Shown one piece after another: positions 1 to 5,743 of a stretch of DNA of 9,890 nt (the stretch's first letter is position 1; every line of letters starts with the position of its first letter). This stretch comes from DAOUCV01 sp034432095. GTDB lineage: Bacteria > Chloroflexota > Dehalococcoidia > Dehalococcoidales > UBA2162. The notes under the pieces were generated by a model. That model worked only from the letters and a program-made list of their open reading frames with translations. It was not told the origin of the DNA and made no database searches. The position numbers were made by a program, and so were the translations under genes. The stretch is taken from the NCBI GenBank assembly GCA_034432095.1, contig DAOUCV010000009.1, forward strand, positions 1 through 9,890, given 5' to 3'.

Positions 1-17
1 CGGAGTGCTATGTCCAT
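1..17 (-). CDS. 5' end of a leftward gene cut by the window edge
   Basis: Read leftward, an ATG at 17-15 starts the codons M-D-I-A-L before the window ends. It is preceded by a near-perfect Shine-Dalgarno AGGAGG (complement of 25-30) with 7 nt to the ATG. It begins 28 nt after the stop of the acidic zinc-ribbon gene, the same gap that separates the two genes upstream, so it is probably the next member of that operon. Five codons say nothing about function. The call rests only on the ribosome binding site, the ATG and the operon spacing. Confidence 0.55.
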
Positions 18-45
18 TTACTCTCCTCCTCAAGTAAATTTTTTG

Positions 46-657
46 TCAACTACGCCCACAGCGGGGGCAGGGCATGCCACTGTAGCCCAGACACTGGTAG
101 CCACAGTAGGGACAGACCACCCATTCTTGGCTGGCAGCCGAGGTACCATAACTCCGGCCGCTTAGGCTCTGAAAGCTCTGAATAAGAGGCTCAAAGGCCT
201 GCATCATTGCCTGGTAAAAGGTGGGCATAAGCGACAGCGCCATCAGCCCTATCATCGCGGCACCGGCAATGGCCCACTCATTGGAATCTCTTTTTACCGG
301 TTTTGTTGGCTCTGCTTTGGTAACCTCTGCGTTAACAAGCTGGATTGTCGTACTACCAAAGATGTTGCCCAGCTCCTGCCTAAACCTTTGCCTCTCAAGC
401 GATAGCTTAGGTGTTTCCAAAGGCGTCGGAAGAGGCTTTTCTATCGCTGGTTTTTTGGGCTCCGGCTCGACCTCCTCCTCACTTTCATCTTCCTCCTCGA
501 CCTCGTTGGCCTCATCCTCAGGTTCTTCGAGCTCAATGTCTTTTTCCTCTTCTTCCCATTCTTCTTCATTCACGTCACCCAGGTTCTCGGCAGGTCTGTA
601 CCTGCCTTCGCTTTCCTCAACCCGCCGTCTGAACTCCTCTGCCCAATTACTGCCCAT
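46..657 (-). CDS. acidic membrane-anchored protein with C-terminal zinc ribbon
   Basis: Predicted 203 residues. The ATG at 657 follows AAAGGAGG at about 7 nt, an excellent ribosome binding site. Residues 1-25 are polar and charged. About 30-66 is an almost continuous Glu/Asp tract, and 67-84 is Pro/Lys-rich and probably disordered. One hydrophobic segment (about 128-148, rich in Ala, Met and Leu) looks like a single membrane span or amphipathic anchor. The C-terminus is a zinc ribbon, C182-x2-C185-x11-C197-x2-C200, with an extra Cys at 189. There is no signal peptide, so orientation is uncertain; a cytoplasmic acidic N-half is possible. I recognise no named family. The zinc ribbon could bind nucleic acid or protein, and the acidic tract could mimic DNA or bind a basic partner; both are inference. 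It lies 28 nt downstream of a winged-helix gene in the same operon. Confidence 0.85.
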   Translation of the reverse strand: MGSNWAEEFRRRVEESEGRYRPAENLGDVNEEEWEEEEKDIELEEPEDEANEVEEEDESEEEVEPEPKKPAIEKPLPTPLETPKLSLERQRFRQELGNIFGSTTIQLVNAEVTKAEPTKPVKRDSNEWAIAGAAMIGLMALSLMPTFYQAMMQAFEPLIQSFQSLSGRSYGTSAASQEWVVCPYCGYQCLGYSGMPCPRCGRS

Positions 658-685
658 TTCAGTTCCTCCTTTTCTCGATATTTGT

Positions 686-919
686 TTAGGTTAGCCACCT
701 CAGGCGTTCTATACCCTTCTCCGAAATGCAGTACATTCTCCAGCGCCCCTTTGCCCGCCGAGACCTGACCAGCCTTTGCTTATGGTAGTTGTGTAGCAGC
801 TGGCTGGCATGGGAAACCGAGGACAAACCCAGCTCATCGGCAATCTCGCTGGCCGACCACCAGGAGCCGCCGGAGAGAAGTTTCAAAACAGCCCACTTTG
901 CTTCATTTTTCGCCGTCAT
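686..919 (-). CDS. small winged-helix DNA-binding protein
   Basis: Predicted 77 residues, nearly all one winged helix-turn-helix. A first helix (about 5-16) is followed by an HTH in which SASEIADELGL (22-32) is the second helix and turn and SSVSHASQLLHNYHKQ (33-48) is the recognition helix. A basic beta-wing follows (RLVRSRRAKGRWRMYCIS, 49-66), then a short C-terminal helix. This is the layout of MarR/ArsR/Rrf2-like small regulators, but no effector domain or metal site is present. A TTG two codons upstream (925) is an alternative start. I prefer the ATG at 919, although AGGAG lies 10 nt from it and 4 nt from the TTG. It is followed 28 nt later by the acidic zinc-ribbon gene, which it may control. 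The TTGATT repeats immediately upstream are candidate operators. Confidence 0.82.
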   Translation of the reverse strand: MTAKNEAKWAVLKLLSGGSWWSASEIADELGLSSVSHASQLLHNYHKQRLVRSRRAKGRWRMYCISEKGIERLRWLT

Positions 920-936
920 GGTCAAATCACTCCTGC

Positions 937-1206
937 AATCAAGACATCGTATGTTTGATTAGAACCCTCAAATCAAACCTAGTATCAGGGTATGCAGTCG
1001 CGTCACAGTCGTAATCAAGCATCCACACTTGATTGGCATAGCCAGGGGTCACCCCCTCCACCTGCTCCAGATGGCTTGGGGAAGGCTTGAACCGCATCCC
1101 TTCTGGTTTACGGACTCCGGTAATTGCCGTAACCTGCGATGTCCAATCAACCCTAGTGCCAAATCTCATCTTCAGCTAAACCCCAATCAAGTCTTGTGCC
1201 AGTGTC
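937..1206. repeat. cluster of degenerate AATCAA/TTGATT repeats
   Basis: The hexamer AATCAA or its complement TTGATT occurs at 937, 955 (inverted), 971, 1013, 1029 (inverted), 1145 and 1185. Two pairs form perfect 7-bp inverted repeats: 954-960/971-977 (10-nt loop) and 1013-1019/1028-1034 (8-nt loop). Three copies extend into a longer direct repeat with consensus AATCAAnCCTAGTGCCA at 971, 1145 and 1185, the last two exactly 40 bp apart. The cluster sits directly upstream of the leftward winged-helix gene. Candidate explanations are an operator array for that protein, decayed recombination sites, or chance in a decayed gene. Confidence 0.55.
939..1169 (-). CDS. doubtful 76-codon reading frame in a repeat-rich stretch
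   Basis: An ATG at 1169 opens 76 codons ending 19 nt before the winged-helix gene. Orientation and spacing would fit the surrounding operon. Against it, there is no convincing ribosome binding site (only GAAG abutting the ATG), the protein matches no family I know, and the reading frame is laced with the degenerate AATCAA/TTGATT repeats described separately. These repeats make it read GTRVDW near the start and DTRFDL near the end. A similar GTRLDW lies just upstream in another frame, as expected if the DNA repeat, not the protein, is the conserved unit. It could be a small real gene, a decayed gene, or non-coding regulatory DNA. This is the only candidate gene between 920 and 1263. Confidence 0.25.
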   Translation of the reverse strand: MRFGTRVDWTSQVTAITGVRKPEGMRFKPSPSHLEQVEGVTPGYANQVWMLDYDCDATAYPDTRFDLRVLIKHTMS

Positions 1207-1228
1207 TCAGCATGACCAGTCCGTAAAC
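1106..1228. repeat. 11-bp perfect inverted repeat flanking two direct repeats
   Basis: GTTTACGGACT at 1106-1116 recurs as its exact complement AGTCCGTAAAC at 1218-1228, about 100 bp apart. The right copy also forms a local near-palindrome GTCCGTAAACGGAC (1219-1232). The 1145 and 1185 copies of the AATCAA direct repeat lie between the arms. No transposase accompanies it, so a miniature element is only a possibility. Confidence 0.4.
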
Positions 1229-1263
1229 GGACCCCGTGCTTTTCCGACTGCCGGGTGATGATG

Positions 1264-1623
1264 TCATTGTGGCAGCCTCCCTGTCCTCTTGAAATTCTCA
1301 ATTGCCTGCTCTCTGGCTCTCCTAGTCATAAGGTTTGTCGGGTAAGGCATACCTCCCCTTCCTCGCTCATAGCCGTCTTCGTAACCCTCATAGTAGCCCC
1401 GTGCATACTCGGCGTCCTTCACTTTGCCTGTATCGGGCAACTCAAGGGGCAGGCTATCAAGTGCCCGCTCAACAAGGTCGGAGAGGGCGCTTCCCGTAGC
1501 TTCCAGATATGCCTGTAGACGCTCGTTGCTTTCCCTGGATTTCAGCCTGAAGCTTCTGGTTGGATGTTCCCAGTCATATCTGGACCGGCTGAGCTTTTTC
1601 TTAATGGGTTTACTTGTTGTCAT
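1264..1623 (-). CDS. ribbon-helix-helix-like protein with Gly-Tyr repeat tail
   Basis: Predicted 119 residues. The ATG at 1623 has a textbook ribosome binding site, AAAGGAGGT, 8 nt upstream. After a basic start (KPIKKKLSRSR), residues 22-57 resemble a ribbon-helix-helix (CopG/Arc-type) fold: a short strand RSFRLKS (23-29), helix SNERLQAYLEAT (32-43), turn, then helix SALSDLVERALDSL (45-58). Such folds dimerise and bind DNA through the strand. Residues 73-90 are a low-complexity stretch with Gly every fourth residue (76, 80, 84, 88) and Tyr after most of them. The C-terminus (99-119) is basic and probably helical. The assignment is by pattern only; a plasmid- or island-type regulator or antitoxin would fit, but no toxin gene is evident. 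It is the first intact gene of the leftward run, with its start overlapping the stop of a short basic frame (1620-1685). Confidence 0.8.
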   Translation of the reverse strand: MTTSKPIKKKLSRSRYDWEHPTRSFRLKSRESNERLQAYLEATGSALSDLVERALDSLPLELPDTGKVKDAEYARGYYEGYEDGYERGRGGMPYPTNLMTRRAREQAIENFKRTGRLPQ

Positions 1624-1720
1624 CGTTTACGACCTCCTTTGCGACGTTTCTTGATGCCTATGTGCTTGCCATGAGGACTGCTCATAGTCAGCGTGAGCCT
1701 GAGGGGGAATTGTTGATTGT

Positions 1721-2548
1721 GTGTATCATAGCTTCCAGAGGTATTTTCGCTGGCTCATCCAGCTCGGATGGGTAGAGTTCACCGGTGAGGAGGAGACCTC
1801 AGCGATGCAGGAGGCTACTGGCTATCACCGAGACTCTTACCCACGGAAGCTCTACCGCCTCACCCGAGAAGGTGTTGCAGCCCCAGACGAGGACTGGGCG
1901 CACCCGCAGCGAATGCTCTATCCTGAGATAGCGGACATGCCCATAGAGGACTACTTCAGAGAGAAAAGACGGGAGAGGAAGTACCGCCGGCCCAGAAAAG
2001 AGGAGCGGTTTTTGAGACCCTTTACCGCCGGGCTGTTTATTCGGGAATACCTTATGGGGCTGGGTCCCGAGGACTCACCCAAAATTGACCCTGATGAAGG
2101 TGACTACCCGGAGCACATCTTCTACTACTATAAAGAAGCCCTGCGCCGGGCCTACGCCAGAGATGCCGTCGCTTGGGAAAATGAAGAGAGAATAAGAAAG
2201 GGGCAGGAACCTTACACACCAGAGAAGTACGCCGAACGGCTGCAGTGGCATCTGGAAAGAATACCCTACAAGCTGCACCGCGCTCGCTATCATAGCTTCT
2301 ATCGCTACTTTCATTACCTCCAGCAACTCGGCTTTGTTGAGCCAACTGATAGGGAGGAGGCCTCTTATGTCCAGGGAAACTATCCCGATGCCCCGCCGCG
2401 CACCTACTATCGGCTGTCCCGAAAAGGAAGAGAGGCTCCTGGGTGGGAGTGGTTTCGACCGCAGCTAACTCTTTATCCCGAACTCACGCCCCAGTATTTT
2501 AGCGAGAAAAACAGGGAACGCCGGCAGAAGGCAACCACTAAGAGCTAG
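1721..2548 (+). CDS. hypothetical protein with duplicated winged-helix-like repeat, probably 5'-truncated
   Basis: Predicted 275 residues from GTG 1721; the frame is closed by a stop at 1700. Residues 2-84 and 190-267 are copies of one unit. Both start YHSFxRYF, continue with QLGxVE, a YRL(T/S)R(E/K)G turn, an AP-x3-W-x2-PQ-x2-LYPE segment, and end in YFxEKxRER. The pattern (helix, QLGxVE, then a strand-turn YRLTxxG) resembles the recognition-helix and wing half of a winged helix. Residues 97-189 between the copies supply helices before copy two; copy one lacks the matching upstream part. The start is poor: GTG with GAGGGGG about 12 nt away. I infer that an ancestral gene lost its 5' end, though a genuine GTG start cannot be excluded. 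It faces away from its left neighbour. No family name is recognised. Confidence 0.7.
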   Translation: MYHSFQRYFRWLIQLGWVEFTGEEETSAMQEATGYHRDSYPRKLYRLTREGVAAPDEDWAHPQRMLYPEIADMPIEDYFREKRRERKYRRPRKEERFLRPFTAGLFIREYLMGLGPEDSPKIDPDEGDYPEHIFYYYKEALRRAYARDAVAWENEERIRKGQEPYTPEKYAERLQWHLERIPYKLHRARYHSFYRYFHYLQQLGFVEPTDREEASYVQGNYPDAPPRTYYRLSRKGREAPGWEWFRPQLTLYPELTPQYFSEKNRERRQKATTKS

Positions 2549-2559
2549 GTGGAAGCTCT
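2541..2559 (+). other. short hairpin at the gene end, weak terminator candidate
   Basis: AGAGCT (2541-2546) pairs with AGCTCT (2554-2559) across a 7-nt loop that spans the stop codon of the rightward gene. There is no following T-run, so it is a poor intrinsic terminator. Nothing else is seen in the 94 bases between the two convergent genes. Confidence 0.2.
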
Positions 2560-2642
2560 AGCCTGCCTGCCAACCCAGAGGTAGCAAGCCATCTAAGATG
2601 ACAAAGGCCCGCCTAGTTTTCGATTTTGTGTCTCGTTTGTTG

Positions 2643-2951
2643 TCAGGTCACACACTTCGGGTATTGGAAGTCGATGGTCAGCAGGGTTTCCGCCTTCAGC
2701 AGCTTCATGTACGGGGCAGCTACTCTTATCGCATTCAAGAGACGCAATTGTGCATCTGGAGAGGAAGGGTAAAACTGCATATACCATTGTTTCAGAAAGG
2801 TAACCAGCCGAGCTATCTCTGAAATATTTAGTTTATCTGTGTCCTGCCACATTTCCCAATTCTTGTCTCTCATGTACGAGTCGTAACACCAGGCTCTCTT
2901 TTCTTCCTTATGAAAGATGTCGCTGGCCTTGGGTATGGCTTTATACAGCAT
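2643..2951 (-). CDS. small hypothetical helical protein
   Basis: Predicted 102 residues from ATG 2951, chosen because AGAGGGGGG lies 8 nt upstream. An ATG at 2975 and a GTG at 3008 in the same frame would add 8 or 19 residues but have no ribosome binding site. The protein is rich in aromatic residues (WCYDSYMRDKNWEMWQ, 21-36) and its second half (42-90) is likely two or three amphipathic helices, followed by a short strand and a Cys near the end. There is no signal peptide, membrane span or metal site. I recognise no family. It is the last gene of the leftward cluster that begins at 6052, lying about 50 nt after the broken DedA-like frame, and may have been cut off from its promoter region by rearrangement there. 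Confidence 0.6.
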   Translation of the reverse strand: MLYKAIPKASDIFHKEEKRAWCYDSYMRDKNWEMWQDTDKLNISEIARLVTFLKQWYMQFYPSSPDAQLRLLNAIRVAAPYMKLLKAETLLTIDFQYPKCVT

Positions 2952-3001
2952 CAGCACTACCCCCCTCTTTTTCATAGTCCAACGCGTCAAAGCGGCCGTT
3001 C

Positions 3002-3230
3002 TCAGCACTGGCTGGCGCGAATATTAGAACTCATACAAATGACAACCGTCAAGCCAACCAACTCACCTGTGGATTCTCATGAAGAAAAGCACTCCCTGTA
3101 GTACATAAGGAAATGGCACGCCAAACTCTCCTAAGGCGAGCACCGCAAAGAGGGCGCCTAAGGCGGCAACATTGCCCTGGCTCAGCGTATTTAAAGCCCT
3201 GGAGATAAATTCAACATATCCGTTTATCAT
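3002..3230 (-). pseudogene. remnant of a DedA/VTT-like membrane protein
   Basis: ATG 3230 opens 55 codons ending at 3063. After an amphipathic start, residues 22-50 are hydrophobic and contain GEFGVPFP (34-41) followed by a second hydrophobic run, which resembles the E-x-G-(I/V)-P-x-P re-entrant region of DedA/SNARE-associated (VTT) proteins. Such proteins are ~200 residues, so this is about a quarter of one. Just where the frame ends, another frame (3076-3002) continues with 24 codons that are again membrane-like (GELVGLTVVICM) and then stops. One extra base near 3070-3080 would join the two. The start lies 6 nt after the recovered stop of the deacetylase (3237), as in a tight operon. Similarity is judged by eye; a short genuine membrane peptide is the alternative. 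Confidence 0.5.
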
Positions 3231-3236
3231 GCTATC

Positions 3237-3379
3237 TTACTCAATGTAAGGCGATACCTGAAGCAGCTCTGGAACAGTAACAAAGGTGTACCCCTGTGCT
3301 TGCAGGGATTCAATTATCTTCGGCAGCGCCTCTACAGTCCGGCTCCTGTCTGAGCCATGCTGGGTCCCGTTACCATCTG
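3237..3379 (-). pseudogene. out-of-frame C-terminal part of the deacetylase
   Basis: Read leftward from 3377, a clean frame of 46 codons ends at TAA 3237-3239. It begins DGNGTQHGSDRSRT and continues with a helix (VEALPKIIESLQAQGY) and a strand-plus-helix ending (TFVTVPELL). This is the normal end of a NodB-family deacetylase after its last catalytic motif LLHDG. It directly continues the fusion gene if one base is restored between the Leu codon ending at 3380 and the GAT codon starting at 3377. It has no start codon of its own and is not an independent gene. Confidence 0.85.
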
Positions 3380-4708
3380 TAGCAGGATTATGGCTCCAGG
3401 ACGTACTTGGTGCACAATTCGATTTTCTATGGTCTCTGGTGGCGGCTTATGCGGGTCATTGGCGGAAATTGACCAGGTTACGGTTATGAGTCCTTTCTTC
3501 TTCACATACTCAAGCTCCCAGGGCGTTTTTCGGCCATAAGGCGGACGGAACAAGTGCGGCTTGACACCCGTAGTCTCGTAGATGACGTTTTGCGCCCTGT
3601 CCAGTTCTGAATAGTCGGGGACATCAAATTCAGTTAAAGGTCTGTGTGTATATGAATGATTGCCCAGGACGTGTCCTTCAGCCACAATCCGCTTTGCGAC
3701 ATCAGGGTAATATTCCACATTCTTGCCGATAACAAAGAACGTAGCTTTAACCCCGTGGGCAGAAAGGATATCCAGGATTTGTGAGGTGTAAGGTTCGTTC
3801 GGTCCGTCGTCAAAAGTCAGTGCGATAACCTTTTCAGGAGAAGCCGCCCGGGCATAGGTGTTGCCGAAGACATCCGATGAGGGCGAAAAGTATCCCCAGC
3901 CAAGAATGCCCACGATGATGCAGGTTGTTGCCAGTGACCAGGCATAGCGCAGGACGAGCCGGCGCTGCCCGGCGTGCTCTGCCCTGGGGCAGGCACGCGT
4001 TCTGGTCAACGACCTCCCTGTCACCCGGAACCAGATTTGCTCTACAATAGTGCCATAAAACATGTCGACAAACAAGAACTGCCACATGCGGCCGGTGAAG
4101 CGGCGTGACGAAGTCTCCGCCAAGAGATGCCCGTCATAGACTATCTTGCCAACTTTACTCAGCCTGACCAGCACATCGTGCTCGTCACCGATAAAAGGAA
4201 GATTGATGTTATAGCCACCCGCTTTCAGCAGTGCCTGCCGACGGAAGGCAAAAACGGCAGCGAGACAGAAGGGAGTTTTCCCCAAGAAGTGAAAAGATAA
4301 ACGATTGATGAGCCGTCGGAAAAACTGTAGTGGCCTGGCCCAAAAAGGGGAACCTGTGTAGACTACGTCGCCAGCCACGGCGACAGCCTCAGGATGGGAA
4401 GAAAAATGCCTATCTATACGTGAGAGCCAGTCGGCAGGATACACAGTGTCGGCATCCGCCTGGACGATAATTTCCCCGGAAGAGGCTTTGAATCCGGCAT
4501 CTCTGGCACGGACAGTGCCTCTTTGAAGGCAGAAGATAAGTCTTATTCCAAAGCTGCGGGCAACCTGAACAGTATTATCGTTGCTGCCGTTATCTACCAC
4601 GATGATTTCGTATGCAGCTTCGTAGTCCTGGTTTCTTAAGGACTCTAGGCATCGAGGTAAGAGCTTCTCCTCGTTGAACGCCGGTATTACAACGCTGATT
4701 CTAACCAT
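3332..4708 (-). CDS. glycosyltransferase 2-polysaccharide deacetylase (NodB) fusion, C-terminus frameshifted
   Basis: Predicted 458 residues as written; about 490 if the frameshift is repaired. I chose ATG 4708, with AAGG 9 nt upstream; a GTG at 4726 is possible. The N-half is a GT-A-fold family 2 transferase: VVIPAFNEE (6-14), DNGSNDNT, the metal-binding DAD (85-87) and an acidic GDEHD (174-178) as likely catalytic base region. A membrane segment lies near 256-274. The C-half is a NodB deacetylase: TFDDGP (298-303), HSYTH zinc-binding motif (351-355), RPPYG (388-392) and NDPHKPP (417-423). The final motif should read LLHDG, but after Leu443 the frame slips and ends 21 codons later, losing the catalytic His. 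NodB enzymes remove N-acetyl groups from polysaccharide, and the transferase presumably builds or modifies an envelope glycan at the membrane. Transferase activity could survive; deacetylase activity is doubtful. It is cotranscribed with the zinc-finger genes upstream. Confidence 0.9.
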   Translation of the reverse strand: MVRISVVIPAFNEEKLLPRCLESLRNQDYEAAYEIIVVDNGSNDNTVQVARSFGIRLIFCLQRGTVRARDAGFKASSGEIIVQADADTVYPADWLSRIDRHFSSHPEAVAVAGDVVYTGSPFWARPLQFFRRLINRLSFHFLGKTPFCLAAVFAFRRQALLKAGGYNINLPFIGDEHDVLVRLSKVGKIVYDGHLLAETSSRRFTGRMWQFLFVDMFYGTIVEQIWFRVTGRSLTRTRACPRAEHAGQRRLVLRYAWSLATTCIIVGILGWGYFSPSSDVFGNTYARAASPEKVIALTFDDGPNEPYTSQILDILSAHGVKATFFVIGKNVEYYPDVAKRIVAEGHVLGNHSYTHRPLTEFDVPDYSELDRAQNVIYETTGVKPHLFRPPYGRKTPWELEYVKKKGLITVTWSISANDPHKPPPETIENRIVHQVRPGAIILLQMVTGPSMAQTGAGL

Positions 4709-4743
4709 ATTGTGTGCCCTTATCACCTCATTTGTTATTCGGG

Positions 4744-5469
4744 CTATTCTACCTTTGTGCTTGGCTTCAATACCTCTCCCGCCTTTGTATCACTGGGGTT
4801 CACGGCTTTTATCGGTTCCCCGTCCTTTTCTGCTACCTGGAACTCTTTTGGTCTATCCGTCTTCGTCAGAACTAGCTTAATGCGATGGAGCAGACCTACC
4901 TTCCGCCTTTGAGTTAACTGATTTTGAACCTCCAGCAAGAGCCCGCTCAGCTTATCAACGTCACAGGCATAGCTTTGGCGGAACGCTTCAAACTGCTCAT
5001 CAAGCTGCTGTACGGATGCGGCAAAGGCATGCCACGGTGCCTTCTCCTCAGTAAGCTTTAGGTTTTCAACCTCCAATGCTTTAACCCGGTCTCGCAGTTC
5101 TTTATTGGCTTGCTCGCTTTTCTCCAGTTCCGCCGTCGCCGTAGCCAGGCTCTTCTCCGCGCCGCTTAGAGTCTTCAGCCTGTTCTGAAGCTCTTCTATC
5201 CTTTGCTGCTGCTGGCGCAGTTCATCATCGGTCTCCCGCTTTAGATTGTCGAGGCAACTTGAACAGTAGGCGGGATCCCCTTTTGCCAGTTCCGCCGCAC
5301 AACCGGAACATACGCGAACATCCATCTTGCGCCTGGCGGAACGACACTGCGGGCAACGCCTCGGCTCTGACCAGCCCTTATCGCTGTAGCGTTCCTGCGC
5401 GCCAACAGTAAAGGTGAAGTCCTTACCACATTGTCGGCATACCAGTATCCTGTCTTTAAGCTCTTCCAT
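4744..5469 (-). CDS. double zinc-finger coiled-coil protein
   Basis: Predicted 241 residues from ATG 5469, with AAGAAGGG just upstream. Residues 4-46 form a zinc ribbon, C11-x2-C14-x24-C39-x2-C42, with the KDFTFTVGAQERYSDKGW spacer typical of the probable zinc-ribbon domain PF13451. A second, shorter four-Cys site follows (C54-x2-C57, C69-x2-C72). From about 76 to 143 the sequence is Gln/Glu/Lys/Leu-rich with heptad character, a coiled coil for oligomerisation. Residues 147-205 are helical and 206-241 polar and probably disordered. There is no signal peptide or membrane span, so it is cytoplasmic. Zinc ribbons of this type are uncharacterised; nucleic-acid or protein binding is inferred. It begins 1 nt after the stop of the 67-residue zinc-ribbon gene, implying coupled translation, and ends 35 nt before the glycosyltransferase start. 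Confidence 0.87.
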   Translation of the reverse strand: MEELKDRILVCRQCGKDFTFTVGAQERYSDKGWSEPRRCPQCRSARRKMDVRVCSGCAAELAKGDPAYCSSCLDNLKRETDDELRQQQQRIEELQNRLKTLSGAEKSLATATAELEKSEQANKELRDRVKALEVENLKLTEEKAPWHAFAASVQQLDEQFEAFRQSYACDVDKLSGLLLEVQNQLTQRRKVGLLHRIKLVLTKTDRPKEFQVAEKDGEPIKAVNPSDTKAGEVLKPSTKVE

Positions 5470-5470
5470 A

Positions 5471-5674
5471 TTACCCTTCTTCGGTGCCAGTATTCTTGAA
5501 ACAATACTTTCGTTGATTGCCTTGGTTTACCTTTTCCGGTACTTCGACAATATCTTTAAGGTCAAGGGTATAGGCGCACTGGAGGCACTTCTCGTACCAG
5601 CCGTAGTAGTCACGGTCCAGATAGACGTTGCCGCCACATTTAGGGCAGTGCTTTGGCATGAACCCTTCTCTCAT
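5471..5674 (-). CDS. small zinc-ribbon protein
   Basis: Predicted 67 residues. I chose ATG 5674 because TAGGAG lies 5 nt upstream; TTG 5677 and ATG 5659 are in frame. A single rubredoxin-like zinc ribbon fills the first half, C10-x2-C13-x16-C30-x2-C33, with an aromatic spacer (YLDRDYYGWYEK). The second half is charged and probably flexible, with one isolated Cys. Proteins of this kind are common in environmental bacteria and archaea and usually have no assigned role. The gene lies between a winged-helix regulator (69 nt upstream) and the double-zinc-finger protein (stop and next ATG separated by 1 nt), so it may act with the latter. Confidence 0.8.
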   Translation of the reverse strand: MREGFMPKHCPKCGGNVYLDRDYYGWYEKCLQCAYTLDLKDIVEVPEKVNQGNQRKYCFKNTGTEEG

Positions 5675-5743
5675 CAACGCTCCTATTCCGGCGAGCTATA
5701 TTGGCCATCTGCGCCCTTCCTGGCCCGTTTGAAATGGTTTGCG

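Noticed and set aside
221..694. Rightward 157-codon frame rich in Ser
   Set aside because: It is the complement of the Glu-rich tract of the leftward acidic zinc-ribbon gene, which has a strong ribosome binding site and a metal motif.
937..1206. CRISPR array
   Set aside because: The repeats are short, degenerate, irregularly spaced and in both orientations; there is no constant spacer length and no cas gene.
1620..1685. Leftward 21-codon frame MSSPHGKHIGIKKRRKGGRKR-like ending, overlapping the next ATG
   Set aside because: Too short and without a ribosome binding site to call a gene. Its Lys-Gly-Gly part merely encodes the neighbouring Shine-Dalgarno. Kept only as part of the junction finding.
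2052..2345. Leftward 97-codon frame opposite the duplicated-repeat gene
   Set aside because: No ribosome binding site, composition typical of a shadow frame, and the rightward frame has clear repeat conservation.
3834..4085. Leftward 83-codon frame within the glycosyltransferase gene
   Set aside because: It is an alternate frame across the membrane-spanning linker; the main frame carries all family motifs on both sides.
5241..5504. Leftward 87-codon frame overlapping the zinc-finger gene start
   Set aside because: The competing frame has paired cysteines and a coiled coil; this one has neither.
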